Source: a virus
IMG/VR virus record: IMGVR_UViG_3300050821_003786
Span: 1 to 53,771 of that record
Direction: 5' to 3' (one strand)
Length of the DNA stretch: 53,771 nucleotides
A model generated the notes under the pieces. It was given only the letters and a program-made list of their open reading frames with translations. It was not told where the DNA came from and searched no databases. Below are positions 32,701 through 41,344 of the stretch, piece by piece. The position numbers were made by a program, and so were the translations under genes. Within the stretch, counting starts at the first letter, position 1; each line of letters starts with the position of its first letter.

Positions 32701-34242
32701 GAGCACCTGTACTCGAAGTACGACACGAACCGACGGACGGCTGCTGGAACCGGGGCGATCGGCGCAGCAACCGGGGCGATCTCGGCGATGCTCAACATCG
32801 CTAACGCACTCGTCGGCACCAAGTACACGTGGGGCGGCGGTCATAACGGCTGGGACCCGGTAGCCGAACTGAAAAAGATCGGCGTTGACTGCTCCGGGTT
32901 CGTCTCCCAAGTCCTGCACGCCGGCGGCGTGTCATTGCCCGGGCCGCAGACAACGACCGGGCTCGCGCAAAACCTCATCAAGGGCGCCGGACCCGCCGGT
33001 GGGGTGACGGTATACGACCGCGCGAACGCTGGCGGCAACAGTCACGCGATCATCGACATCGCCGGCCAGTACTTCGAGTCGGGCGGCAAGGTCAACAAGG
33101 GCGTCGTGAAAATGACCGCGGCCGAAGTGAAAGCCGAACTGGCCGGCGGCGGCTTCGTGGCGTACCACCCGAACCTGCCCGCAGGCAGCACAACCGGCGC
33201 ACCTCTGTCAGCGCAGACGATCGCGATGGAGAAAGCGCAGCTCGCGGACCTGATCGCCAAGGAGAAGGCCGCGATCGACAAGGAGATCGCAAGCCTGCAA
33301 GCCGGGGAGCACGCGAAGGGAGTCAGCCCCGCCACCAAGACCGCGGACGCCGGGGTGATCGCCGAGCTGAGAGCCGGCCTGCAGATCGAGATCGCGAACC
33401 AGCGCGCCGCGCTCACCGTAGAGACCAGCAAGCAGTCAGCCGAGCTCAAGAAGCAGACCACCGATGCGAAGGCCGGAACGACCGATCTGAACAAGCTGCT
33501 GGCTGCGATCCATTCCGGTTCGCTGTCCTCGCTGAAATCAGCGCTCGAGTCCGTGCACCTGTCCGGGATCGGGAAGCTCGAGCGTGACCTTGACCATGAT
33601 CATTCGGCGGCGCTCGCGAGCCTTTCGAAGCAGCTGGTCGAGGTGCACAAAGAAGCGATGGCCGCCGAGGCGAAAGCGGAGGCTGCGGCTGTCGCTGCGG
33701 CTGCTGCGAAGGCGTGGACGAACGCGCTGAACAAGTCCGCGACCGACTTGGGCGCGACCGCGAAGCTGCAAGCCGACCAGATCACGGACGCAACGAAGGT
33801 GTACCTGGACAAGCAGGCGGAGGTCGGGTTGACCGGCGCGGCGTTGACGGCCGCTCAGGCGCAGACGTCGTTGGATGAGGTGACGCAGGCGAGCGATCAG
33901 GCGATCGACGCGGCACAGCAGAAGGTGAACGCGGCCGCGGCCGGGTCAGCGCTCGCGCAGGCCGAGGCGAACTACATGCTCGCGCAGGCGCAAGCAACCG
34001 CCACGGTGCAGGAAGCGCAAGCGCAGGCTGTTCTGGACAAGGCGAACGCGGCTGCGAACGCTGCCAGCACAACCGCCTCAACATCGTCGAGCTCTACGAC
34101 GACGAACTCGCCGACATACATTTTTGAGATCGGCGGCGGGGCGAACATGACGCCGGCCGGCCTGATGACTGAGGTTGGGTGGGCGCTGAAGGTCGGAAAC
34201 CTCCCCGTCGCGCTGCCAACCCCCACCCCGGTGGGCGCGTAA
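29704..34242 (+). CDS. Tape measure protein with SLT and NlpC/P60 domains
   Basis: A 1512-residue protein, the longest gene here, with GGGAGGTGAT before ATG 29704. The N-terminal 850 residues are helical tape measure sequence with Gly/Ala repeats and a hydrophobic segment near 580 (LIALAAVVTGILGPAIAVF). Residues about 885-995 are a soluble lytic transglycosylase domain (IDQESTGNPGEVSSTGAFG with the catalytic Glu). Residues about 1030-1165 are an NlpC/P60 peptidase with its Cys in GVDCSGFVSQ and a His in NSHAIIDI. Long coiled coils follow. It sets tail length and probably opens the cell wall during DNA entry. Confidence 0.92.
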   Translation: MSVVGTAEILIVPNAAGFKDALKAETDASFAGMKKDAEVAGADAGASLRGGVTKEAGKLEHDLGDIGAASGVSLREGVKDGSKGLGNDLGDLGALSGANLRRGVTDETGKLADDMARDGARGGEEMAKGAGGGLSRLATLISNTGLPLGGLTAGLEKAGGAAEHAESKSSGLAGSLDKLGGVALAGVAAAGLTVAAVGVHMAEGMQTADASIASAAGTSTKAATEIGNAFLGTAGKTEFGGEEMAKAYAAVAGQLKATEGHALDTGEALSVMTASADLAEAKQIDLGDATSTVAGVLQAFQLKASDASHVTDVLYQASNATGQSIDTLGNQLEKVRSKLGETSGSVGDLAGLLVDMTNQGITGRAAMAALNSGMNTLQKTSTGVVTATSNEKAAYDQMSPSLQKLADAYRSGSMTSSEFTKATDALPPAQADLAKAFATASTAVQTAQIKFKEMGVTAFDAQGKFVGMGSIIDQLHPKFARMTQDQQLAAAATLFGAGAARQMVAVINAGPAAYDKATNSVNQMGAAHSAAAKQASTLHGEEKTLEAEFGDLATKVGEVLIPVITTLVGWFAKATSFVADHKAALIALAAVVTGILGPAIAVFTINKMAAFAESFVTAKGHVTDFASGVQTAVSKVIGLFGQQSAAASKMAGDVGTSTKAASGSVATEATEVGTSTTAIEGENTAAATSFEGVGVSAGAAATEVGTAEAALAGEVTAADTTIETENAAAGASFTALLGPLAAAAGLGYVLNTFGTPNAQAHYTSTATGQQVYNPRAQTGSIHFGPGGETTAAGPVNQPGDAATTTGGPTLKQAAGLGANIAKLGVSTDQNTVSTDRHTAATEKLTAALNMHFGKAGSETIAGASTGGYKGSSLMRAAEDPYAPASVTRWAAIAQAAAAKYGVPVDELLAQIDQESTGNPGEVSSTGAFGVSQFEPGTAAKYGVQRGTSTAAVESQIFGEAHYLANLGNSTSQTAALEGYYTGTVGNPAGAGYAAQIEGGEHLYSKYDTNRRTAAGTGAIGAATGAISAMLNIANALVGTKYTWGGGHNGWDPVAELKKIGVDCSGFVSQVLHAGGVSLPGPQTTTGLAQNLIKGAGPAGGVTVYDRANAGGNSHAIIDIAGQYFESGGKVNKGVVKMTAAEVKAELAGGGFVAYHPNLPAGSTTGAPLSAQTIAMEKAQLADLIAKEKAAIDKEIASLQAGEHAKGVSPATKTADAGVIAELRAGLQIEIANQRAALTVETSKQSAELKKQTTDAKAGTTDLNKLLAAIHSGSLSSLKSALESVHLSGIGKLERDLDHDHSAALASLSKQLVEVHKEAMAAEAKAEAAAVAAAAAKAWTNALNKSATDLGATAKLQADQITDATKVYLDKQAEVGLTGAALTAAQAQTSLDEVTQASDQAIDAAQQKVNAAAAGSALAQAEANYMLAQAQATATVQEAQAQAVLDKANAAANAASTTASTSSSSTTTNSPTYIFEIGGGANMTPAGLMTEVGWALKVGNLPVALPTPTPVGA

Positions 34243-34245
34243 ACC

Positions 34246-35187
34246 GTGTTTCCTGATCCGTCGTTGACGCCGCCGGAGATGAGTCTCCTGCAATTGAGCT
34301 TCGGCGGCCTCGTGTTCGGCGGCCTTGCACCGAACGGCCCTTATCAGTTGCAGACGCTGACGATGGACATGCCGGATGTCGCGACCGCGGACATGCAACG
34401 CGCCCTGGACCAGGGCGAGTTCGCCGGGGTCGACGTGCTCCCGGGCCGCGACATCACCATCGTGCAGTCGGTCAGCTATCCGGGCGCTCCAACGGGCATG
34501 CGACCGACCCCGGCGCAACAGATCGCGCTGGATCAGGCCGTTCGCGCGCTCGGCGGCGTGTTCGGACCCGGCGGCGCGACCGAACAGCCGCTCTGGCTGC
34601 AAATGGCATCCGGCGTGTTCGCCTGCATGGCACGCCCGCGGAAGCACAACTGCCCGCTCGACATCAACCGCGTGCTCGCCGGCGGAACCGTCGCGACAAC
34701 ACTCCTGCACGCGACAGACCCGCGCTGGTACGCCGCCCCGTCAAAAAGCACGAAGGTCGGGCTGCCTCCCGTTCCAGAGCACACCACGTTCAACATCTCG
34801 TTCCCGCTCAACTTCGGCGGCGGCACCTACGACTCGACAGTCACCGTCTACAACAACGGGCTGTTCGAAGTTCGCCCCAAGCTGATCATTACGGGGCCTG
34901 CGACGCATCCGTTGATCACGAACATGTCGCTGCCCGGCATGCCGCAGCTCGGGTTCAACGTGACCATGAATTCCGGGGACACGTTGACGATCGACACCGA
35001 CTCGCAAACCGTTGTGCTGCTCCCGGCCGGCGCGAGTCAGGGAATCAGCTACCGCAACGCGGAAATGCTCGGCAACACCTGGTTCAACTGTCCCCCGGGG
35101 CCGACGGTGCTCGAGTTCGTGACGTTCGACGGATTCCAGGAAGCGACCCTGACAGTCGAGCTCGCCGACGGGTACCTGAGCCTCTGA
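34246..35187 (+). CDS. Distal tail protein (Dit-like)
   Basis: A 313-residue protein with a GTG start three bases after the tape measure stop. The position after the tape measure, the beta-rich N-terminal half (YQLQTLTMDMPDVATADM, DITIVQSVSYPG) and the C-terminal beta-sandwich (FEVRPKLIITGPATHP) fit a distal tail protein that forms the ring joining tube and baseplate. It overlaps the next start by one base. Confidence 0.75.
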   Translation: MFPDPSLTPPEMSLLQLSFGGLVFGGLAPNGPYQLQTLTMDMPDVATADMQRALDQGEFAGVDVLPGRDITIVQSVSYPGAPTGMRPTPAQQIALDQAVRALGGVFGPGGATEQPLWLQMASGVFACMARPRKHNCPLDINRVLAGGTVATTLLHATDPRWYAAPSKSTKVGLPPVPEHTTFNISFPLNFGGGTYDSTVTVYNNGLFEVRPKLIITGPATHPLITNMSLPGMPQLGFNVTMNSGDTLTIDTDSQTVVLLPAGASQGISYRNAEMLGNTWFNCPPGPTVLEFVTFDGFQEATLTVELADGYLSL

Positions 35188-36353
35188 TGCCGAACCCGTT
35201 CAAATACAGGGCGTTCGATCTGCTGACGATGCGAGAGTTCGACTCGCTGCCGTATCAGCAGGTTACGTTCGGTAAGCAGCTGAATCAGCCTGGCCCGTGG
35301 CAGGGCGTGTTGAAGCTCGGCGACCCAAGAATCCACGCGTTCAACTGGGAGGCCGCGACCTCGCCCGGCCGGACGATGCTGATCGTTGACTTTCTCGGCC
35401 AGCCGGTGTGGGGCGGCATCCTGTGGACGCGCCGGTACACGCACGGCTCGACCGTCTTGCAGCTCGGCGCGTCGGAGTTCGGGTCGTACACGCAGCAGCG
35501 GGTGCAGGCCGAGGATTACACGAACACGTGGGCGGACGGCGCGGACCCGATGTTCATTGCTCAGCGTGTCACCGCTGACGCGCTCACGGTCGGGAACGTC
35601 GCGGGCGGTATTCAGATCGCATTGACGCCTCCGACGGGCTCGGGGAAGAGCGTCGCCCCCTCGTACTCGTCGCAGGCGGTGCAGACGGTTGACGCGATCG
35701 TGCAAATCCTGTCGCAGATGGGTTACACGTTCGGGTTCGACTACAGCTTTGACGTCCGCTACCTGCCGGGCACCCGGACACCGTCGGTGACGATGAACAT
35801 CTGGTATCCGCGTCAAGGCCGCGAAGGCAAGACGATCACCGTGCTGTCCAAGGACACGACCGACTGGACGTACGATGAGGACTCCACGCAGCAGGCGACA
35901 TCGGTTACCGAGACCGCATCAGGATCCGCAGCCCCGGTCGTCGCGACCGCAAATGTTCCTGACTATCCGCTCTTGGAGCGCGCGTTCGCCCGCACTCAGG
36001 TTCTCGACGACGACACGTTGGCGAACATCGCGATCGGCGATCTCGGCATCTACTGCTACCCGGTCACGACCCCGACGATCACGGTTCCGATCGCGATCCC
36101 CGACCAGAACGGTCATGGTGATCCTGGGCCGATCGGGTTTCACGAGTTCACACTGGGTGACGACATGCTGTTCAGGGTCGACCCGCTCGCCGGCGGCGGC
36201 ATGAACGTCGACCCTAGGTTCCCGAACGGGATGAGTTTCGAGTGGCGGATCACGAACTGGACTGCCACGGTCGCTGACAAGGGCGTGTCGACGCTGCTGT
36301 TCGACCTCGCGATCCCGCCCGCTCAGATAATCCCGCCACCACCGCCGCCCTGA
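35187..36353 (+). CDS. Minor tail protein (baseplate hub type)
   Basis: A 388-residue protein. It begins with a segment common to tail hub proteins (SLPYQQVTFGKQLNQPG, then VWGGILWTRRY) and has a large beta-rich middle, ending in a run of prolines. It lies in the usual order tape measure, Dit, hub, and probably forms the tip through which DNA passes. Start and stop overlap the neighbours by one base. Confidence 0.7.
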   Translation: MPNPFKYRAFDLLTMREFDSLPYQQVTFGKQLNQPGPWQGVLKLGDPRIHAFNWEAATSPGRTMLIVDFLGQPVWGGILWTRRYTHGSTVLQLGASEFGSYTQQRVQAEDYTNTWADGADPMFIAQRVTADALTVGNVAGGIQIALTPPTGSGKSVAPSYSSQAVQTVDAIVQILSQMGYTFGFDYSFDVRYLPGTRTPSVTMNIWYPRQGREGKTITVLSKDTTDWTYDEDSTQQATSVTETASGSAAPVVATANVPDYPLLERAFARTQVLDDDTLANIAIGDLGIYCYPVTTPTITVPIAIPDQNGHGDPGPIGFHEFTLGDDMLFRVDPLAGGGMNVDPRFPNGMSFEWRITNWTATVADKGVSTLLFDLAIPPAQIIPPPPPP

Positions 36354-36973
36354 TGCCTGGTTCTCCACCGCCGGGACGCCAAGCGTTCGCCGCGGAGCTC
36401 AACGATTTTCAGCGTCGGATCACTGCGCTGGAGGCGTGGGCGCGAACGACACTCGGGTTCAACCCAGCCTCACTCCAGTTCCTCGTGGACATTGTCCGCG
36501 AGCAGCAGACGGTGCTGGACACGATCGGTGCCTCTCTGGCGGCGCTGGGGCCGGTCGCTATCCGGTTCGGCGCCTACAACTTCCCGGGCAACGGCGCGAC
36601 GTCCATCGAGCTCCCGGGCATCGCGCACGGCCTACCGACCGGGTTCGGTCTCGCGTACGTGAAAACGATCACGTCGCTGACCAGCGCTGATCTGCCGTGG
36701 TTCGCTGATGACGCCCAGTACGCAGCGGCGGACACGAACTTTTATCTGGCGTTGGAGCTGTCGCCTGTCATATCGGGCGACGGGTCAATCGAAGTGTCTG
36801 GAGGCGGATCCCAGACCATCGACGGCAACTTCCTGGTCTCGGGCAGCTCAACCTCGGGGTCGGGCGGCGTGGACGGGTCAAGTGTGATCACCGGTGCCGC
36901 GATCCTCGGCGAGGCCACGTTTGACCCGAGCACGACCTATTACTTCAACTGGATTGCAGTCGGGGTCTCCTAG
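36353..36973 (+). CDS. Minor tail protein
   Basis: A 206-residue protein with a helical N-terminal half (FAAELNDFQRRITALEAWAR, likely coiled) and a beta-rich, Gly/Ser-rich C-terminal half ending in TTYYFNWIAVGVS. The layout resembles short baseplate or tail tip subunits. It starts at an ATG overlapping the preceding stop. No closer assignment can be made. Confidence 0.55.
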   Translation: MPGSPPPGRQAFAAELNDFQRRITALEAWARTTLGFNPASLQFLVDIVREQQTVLDTIGASLAALGPVAIRFGAYNFPGNGATSIELPGIAHGLPTGFGLAYVKTITSLTSADLPWFADDAQYAAADTNFYLALELSPVISGDGSIEVSGGGSQTIDGNFLVSGSSTSGSGGVDGSSVITGAAILGEATFDPSTTYYFNWIAVGVS

Positions 36974-37005
36974 ACGATGGGTACGCCACTAAGAAAGAAG
37001 GCTCG

Positions 37006-38127
37006 ATGGCTCTATTGACACCACCGTGGGTGCTGCAGGCCGGCACATATGGCGCACAGTTCTTCCGTGAGGCGGTCGGCAGCCTGATGTGGCCGGGCGG
37101 CGGCGTCGTCAACGAGGGCGACCTGGCGGTCACGCCGACCGGCGCGATGAGTGTTCAAGTCGCCGAGGGGCAGGCGTGGATTCCCGGCACCTACGCCGCT
37201 TCGCAGGGCCCGTATTACACGCAGAACCAGGCGGCGGAGATCCTTGCGATCGGGACGGCCGACCCGTCGAACCCGCGGATTGACACTGTGATCGCGCAGG
37301 TTGAGGACGCCGCCTACGTCGGCTCGTCGAACCTGGCGCAGCTCGCCGTGGTTCCGGGGACGCCCAGCGCCGGTGCGACATTGGTGAACCTGACCGGCGC
37401 TGCCACGCTGCCGGCGAACTCGCTCGTCTTGGCCTACGTGCTGGTGCCCGCGGGCGCGACCTCGATTGTGACTGGAGATATCGCGAGCTTCGCTCGGCAG
37501 ATCTCATCAGTACCGGACATGCAGATCGTGTTCGGCACGTTCGAGTCGATTCAAGCGCAGCCCGGCCAAATGATCACGGCAGGAGCCGGATTCACGGTCA
37601 CGCTGCCGCCGCTCGAAGCCGGCGCCCTGGTAGGAGTGCTGGCGTACGGCTCCCCGTCGTCGCCCGTCGTGATCGACGGTGGTGGCGCCGAGATCTGGGG
37701 GCCGGGCGACACAGCCGGACGGCCGAGCATCAACCAGGGCGTGTACGGATCGTTCGTGGCTTTCCAGTCGAACGGGGTCTCATGGCTGATGGTCGAGGGT
37801 GCTCGCGACACGGGCTGGCTCCCGTTGCCGTACACCTCCGGCTATAGCGACAAGGGGTCGCCGTTCCTGACGGGCGCGTATCGGGCTCGCAACGACGAGG
37901 TGTGGTTGCGAGGCTGTGTCACCTCGAATGGCAGCGGCGGCTACTCGTGCGCGACGCTGCCAGCGGGCGCGCGACCGTCGGCGCAAGCCGAATTCGTGGC
38001 GCCCTACAGCATCAGCCCGTACCAAATCCTCGTTCAGCCCGACGCGAGTGGCGACGTGAACCTCGGCCAGATCCCGGCATCCGGCGACTATCTGATGCTC
38101 GACGTTGTTCGGTTCACGATCGACTGA
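37006..38127 (+). CDS. Minor tail / baseplate wedge-like protein
   Basis: A 373-residue protein. The N-terminal about 160 residues (AEGQAWIPGTYAASQGPYYT, then NPRIDTVIAQVEDAAYVGSS) match a fold seen in phage minor tail proteins near receptor-binding genes. The C-terminal half is beta-rich with a GAGFTVTLPP and fibre-like end. It may carry a receptor-binding function for the tail tip. AAGAAAGAAGG precedes ATG 37006. A 13-codon ORF (36977-37018) overlaps the start. Confidence 0.6.
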   Translation: MALLTPPWVLQAGTYGAQFFREAVGSLMWPGGGVVNEGDLAVTPTGAMSVQVAEGQAWIPGTYAASQGPYYTQNQAAEILAIGTADPSNPRIDTVIAQVEDAAYVGSSNLAQLAVVPGTPSAGATLVNLTGAATLPANSLVLAYVLVPAGATSIVTGDIASFARQISSVPDMQIVFGTFESIQAQPGQMITAGAGFTVTLPPLEAGALVGVLAYGSPSSPVVIDGGGAEIWGPGDTAGRPSINQGVYGSFVAFQSNGVSWLMVEGARDTGWLPLPYTSGYSDKGSPFLTGAYRARNDEVWLRGCVTSNGSGGYSCATLPAGARPSAQAEFVAPYSISPYQILVQPDASGDVNLGQIPASGDYLMLDVVRFTID

Positions 38128-38172
38128 TCGCTCTCTTCTAGCGGGCCGGGAACCCACGATCGGGAAGGGACC

Positions 38173-38676
38173 ATGAACGAGACACACGAGCCGGGAGACG
38201 ACGAGCTGGTTCAGCTCACCCGCGGCGAACTACAGGACGTCGCTGCGGATGCTGCGAAAGCCGGGGCGGCGGCCGTGAATCGCCACGCTCTGTTTTGGGC
38301 GTTCTTGGTCGGGTTCGCGGCATCGAGTATCGCGGCGATAGCGATCGCGGTGCCGGTCGGGCTGCTGATTCATCACAACACGGAGTCGCAGGCTCGCAGC
38401 TGGGCGGTGTACGACTGCAATCTGGATCAGACGTTCGCGGGGATCTTCGGCCGGTTCATCCAGTCGGACGCGCAGCTGCGGGTGCAGCAGGCGCACCAGA
38501 GCATCACGCCGCGACTGCTGCATGACATCGAGCGCGTGATCCCGCTCCCTGACCTGGAGGCCGCGGCGGCCGCGTCGACGCGGTTGAGTGAGAACGCGGC
38601 GAACATGTGGACTTCGAGGTATCTGCCGCCGCTGACCCGGCTCGTCAATCTTGACTGCCGGGCAGCGCTCCCGTGA
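38173..38676 (+). CDS. Single-pass membrane protein of the lysis region
   Basis: A 167-residue protein with GGGAAGGGA before ATG 38173. An acidic N-terminus leads to one hydrophobic segment (WAFLVGFAASSIAAIAIAVP, about residues 43-68). The rest is a soluble helical domain likely on the outer side. It may be a holin accessory or an anchored regulator of lysis. Its stop overlaps the next GTG. Confidence 0.5.
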   Translation: MNETHEPGDDELVQLTRGELQDVAADAAKAGAAAVNRHALFWAFLVGFAASSIAAIAIAVPVGLLIHHNTESQARSWAVYDCNLDQTFAGIFGRFIQSDAQLRVQQAHQSITPRLLHDIERVIPLPDLEAAAAASTRLSENAANMWTSRYLPPLTRLVNLDCRAALP

Positions 38677-39170
38677 GGCTCGGGATTGTCGTTGGGCTGA
38701 TCGTCGGTGCTTTGTCGTCACCGCCGACGACCGAGAGCCTGAACATCCTCACGCTGATCGAAGGGGTCGCCGCGCTGATTGCGATCATCGCCGCCGCTGT
38801 CTCATGGCGGCGCGCGAGGACGGTCGCCGGGGCGCAGCGCGAGGAGATGGAGGCGTCTGCGGCGCAGAAGGCTGTGCAAGCGTTGGATCAGGCGCTCGGC
38901 CGGTACGTCGCGGAGCTCGAGGCGGCGAAGCAAGCGATCGCGGAGCTGCAATCACAGCTCGCCGAATCGAACGAACGGATCGCCGTTCTCGAAAGCGCAC
39001 TGGAGCACTCGAACGGCGAGCGCGACCGATTGCAGAAACGGTTGGATGAGGCGCTCAAGACGCGAGCGAAGCTCGAGCTTCAGATCGACGAGATGACCCG
39101 GCAGGTCAATGACTTGCAACGCCGCGTAGGCGGCCGCCGTCGGGCGGACAGGCCGAAACCGGACGCCTGA
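38673..39170 (+). CDS. Membrane-anchored coiled-coil protein
   Basis: A 165-residue protein with a GTG start overlapping the previous stop. Two closely spaced hydrophobic stretches (residues about 3-16 and 26-45) are followed by a long coiled coil (about 55-155) and a basic end. The layout resembles phage proteins that span the envelope during lysis, but no spanin motif is seen. A role in lysis or cell-surface modification is inferred from position. Confidence 0.5.
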   Translation: MRLGIVVGLIVGALSSPPTTESLNILTLIEGVAALIAIIAAAVSWRRARTVAGAQREEMEASAAQKAVQALDQALGRYVAELEAAKQAIAELQSQLAESNERIAVLESALEHSNGERDRLQKRLDEALKTRAKLELQIDEMTRQVNDLQRRVGGRRRADRPKPDA

Positions 39171-39179
39171 CCGTCTGTC

Positions 39180-39194
39180 GGCCGCGTAGCGGCC
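39180..39194 (+). repeat. Short hairpin GGCCGC-GTA-GCGGCC
   Basis: A perfect six-base stem with a three-base loop, about 30 bases before the GH25 gene start and just ahead of its AGGAGG ribosome binding site. The arms are identical to those of the hairpin at 15168-15182. Confidence 0.6.
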
Positions 39195-39223
39195 CGTTCC
39201 CAACCATCCAGGAGGTTTCCACC

Positions 39224-40264
39224 ATGCGACGAATCGCTGCGCTCACGGGCGCTCTCATCGCCGCGCTGCTGATCGTCGGCTGCGGCTCAACCGCACATCG
39301 TTCGAAGCTAACCGAACTGTGCCCGCCTGGGCGCTCGTTCATGGGCTGTGCGTCCGGCGCCGTGCCGCATCCAAACCATGCGCTGCAGAACCTGAAGCCA
39401 TCCGGCGTCACGAAACCAGTGGCCGGCTGTCTATTCCCCGACGTCTCCTCCTATCAGGGCCATCCGGACTGGGCGGCGGCCTCGAGCTCGATCTGTGCGG
39501 CGGTCGCAAAGGCAGGCGAGTCGAACTTCGAGGACCCCGACTTCGCTTACAACGTCGCCTCGCTGCGGGCGCTACATATCCCGTGGGCCGGGTACTGGTT
39601 CGTGCGCGGCTGCTCGGAGGGACCGTCGTTCGTGTCCGTGCTCAACAGCGTGGGGTTCAGGGGCGACCGTGACGCGCTGCGACCGGTCGAGGATATGGAA
39701 GTCCCGTCCGCGTTCGGGTGCGCCGTCCCGATCGCCCGCGCGATCCACGCAGCGTTCGGTGTCTGGCCGATCATCTACACCGCGCCCGGCACCTGGCCAG
39801 GCGGCGCCTCCGGCGGCCTGGAAGCGTGGGAGGCCGACTACGGTCCGTCGCTCGCCGCGCTGCCGTTCGCGGCGGTGGTGCTCGCGTGGCAGCGGTACAG
39901 CCCCCCATACACGTACCGGTCAATCCCCGGGCTCGGATACGGCGACGTGAGCATCGATCTGCGCGGCTTCTCGAAAGCGCTCGCGTTCCCCGCGCCGACG
40001 GTCAGCCCGTTCGCGATCTACCCGCTGAAACCAGTCGAGCTGTACGCGCACAAGATCTCCGAGCGCCTCACCGTCGAGTCGTGGTGGTCGCATGGCTGCA
40101 AGAACCCCGTGCGTCGGCACGTGTGCGTGATCGACCGCCGCAACCTGCAGTGGCTCGCCGGACGACTGGTGACGATCTCCGGTGGTCACTGGGGCAGCGC
40201 GCGTTCCGGGGAGTTGAAATGGGGCCCGCGCCACTACCGGATCGAGCGGATCCTCAATGGCTGA
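39224..40264 (+). CDS. GH25-type lysozyme with lipoprotein signal
   Basis: A 346-residue protein with CCAGGAGG before ATG 39224. The first 20 residues are a lipoprotein signal with lipobox LIVGC. A GH25 muramidase domain follows: FPDVSSYQG at the start of the barrel, then PVEDMEVP with the Asp-x-Glu catalytic pair, and VVLAWQRYSPP near its end. The last about 85 residues form a separate domain. It should cut the glycan backbone of peptidoglycan. A lipid-anchored lysozyme is unusual for an endolysin and may act on the outside of the membrane without a holin. Confidence 0.8.
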   Translation: MRRIAALTGALIAALLIVGCGSTAHRSKLTELCPPGRSFMGCASGAVPHPNHALQNLKPSGVTKPVAGCLFPDVSSYQGHPDWAAASSSICAAVAKAGESNFEDPDFAYNVASLRALHIPWAGYWFVRGCSEGPSFVSVLNSVGFRGDRDALRPVEDMEVPSAFGCAVPIARAIHAAFGVWPIIYTAPGTWPGGASGGLEAWEADYGPSLAALPFAAVVLAWQRYSPPYTYRSIPGLGYGDVSIDLRGFSKALAFPAPTVSPFAIYPLKPVELYAHKISERLTVESWWSHGCKNPVRRHVCVIDRRNLQWLAGRLVTISGGHWGSARSGELKWGPRHYRIERILNG

Positions 40265-40267
40265 GCC

Positions 40268-41311
40268 GTGCTGAAGGCGATCAACGTCATCCAGTGGCTC
40301 GTCGCGAACCCAGGCCCAACACAGGACTTTCTAGCTACGCCAGGCAACGTCGACACGGTTATCACCTGGGCGCGCAATCCGGCGTGGGGACCAACATGGG
40401 GCGCGTGGGAGCAGTCGGACGAGGCGGTGCAGTGGGCTCTCAGTCACGGCAAGCGGTGCATGGTGTGCGTGACGTCGAGCGATCTGCCTCCCGGGTGGGG
40501 TTACGCGGAGCGTCGTCAGCTGGTGTTCGACACGATCGACCGGTACCCGGAGTGCAGCGTCATCGTCTCGAACGAGCCTTCGTTCGCGCCTGCTGTCGCG
40601 AGAGCGCGATCGCTCTCGGTCGCCGCGGTCATCGACGACAAGGCGATCGCGATGCGCCCGGCCCACGATGGCACGAAGGAGGCGCTCGCGGCCTACCTGC
40701 GCGGCGGCCCGCTGCTGGCGTCGGCCGCCGGTCCGAGGATCCGCGCCTCGGAGTCCGCGCAGCTGATGAAAGACGCCGCCGAGCACGCGGCCGGGCTCAA
40801 GTCGGGCACCGGCTCAACGCACCTGCTCGGGCCGGCGGAGGCGACGTTCTGGGGGACGCCGAACTGCCTGAAGTATCTCTGGGGATACGCACCGCCGAAG
40901 GGCGTCCGAGTGGATGTCGCAATGCACCACTACTACGACCTGGTGAACGGCGGCGCGCGGATGACGCGGACCGCGCTCGCGGCGATGAAGCTGCTGCGGC
41001 TGCATGGCTCGTGGCGTCCCAACCTGTTCCTGACTGAGGGCGGCTACATCTTCCACGTCGGCCGGTCCCCGGCCTATAACCCGGCCGATCCGTCGAACCC
41101 GGCCGGCTACGAGTACCTGAGTCGCGCAGCCGACGAGGCGATGCAACTCCAGCGGATCATGCGGTTCTACCCGTGGTGCAAGAAGCAGTCGCAGATCGCG
41201 CTGTGGGCCAACTACGAGGTGGTCGACAGCTTGTCGAGCGGCTGGGCGTCTGGCCCGTTCGCGCACGACGGCACCCTGAAGCTGATCCTCCCTCACTGGG
41301 CCGGGCTTTAG
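40268..41311 (+). CDS. GH-A clan-like glycoside hydrolase
   Basis: A 347-residue protein with a GTG start three bases after the GH25 gene. The sequence reads as a TIM barrel with VSNEPSF (acid/base Glu after strand 4) and FLTEGGY (nucleophile Glu after strand 7), plus VAMHHYYDL between them, the pattern of clan GH-A enzymes. No signal peptide is visible. It may act in lysis or on cell-wall polysaccharide. The exact family and substrate cannot be told. Confidence 0.65.
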   Translation: MLKAINVIQWLVANPGPTQDFLATPGNVDTVITWARNPAWGPTWGAWEQSDEAVQWALSHGKRCMVCVTSSDLPPGWGYAERRQLVFDTIDRYPECSVIVSNEPSFAPAVARARSLSVAAVIDDKAIAMRPAHDGTKEALAAYLRGGPLLASAAGPRIRASESAQLMKDAAEHAAGLKSGTGSTHLLGPAEATFWGTPNCLKYLWGYAPPKGVRVDVAMHHYYDLVNGGARMTRTALAAMKLLRLHGSWRPNLFLTEGGYIFHVGRSPAYNPADPSNPAGYEYLSRAADEAMQLQRIMRFYPWCKKQSQIALWANYEVVDSLSSGWASGPFAHDGTLKLILPHWAGL

Positions 41312-41344
41312 GCGAATGGCAACGACGCTCGATAGGAGCTGCGG

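Noticed and set aside
30673-32919. 748-residue minus-strand frame
   Set aside because: Lies wholly opposite the tape measure gene, which has recognisable domains and codon use. Long antisense frames are common in GC-rich coding DNA.
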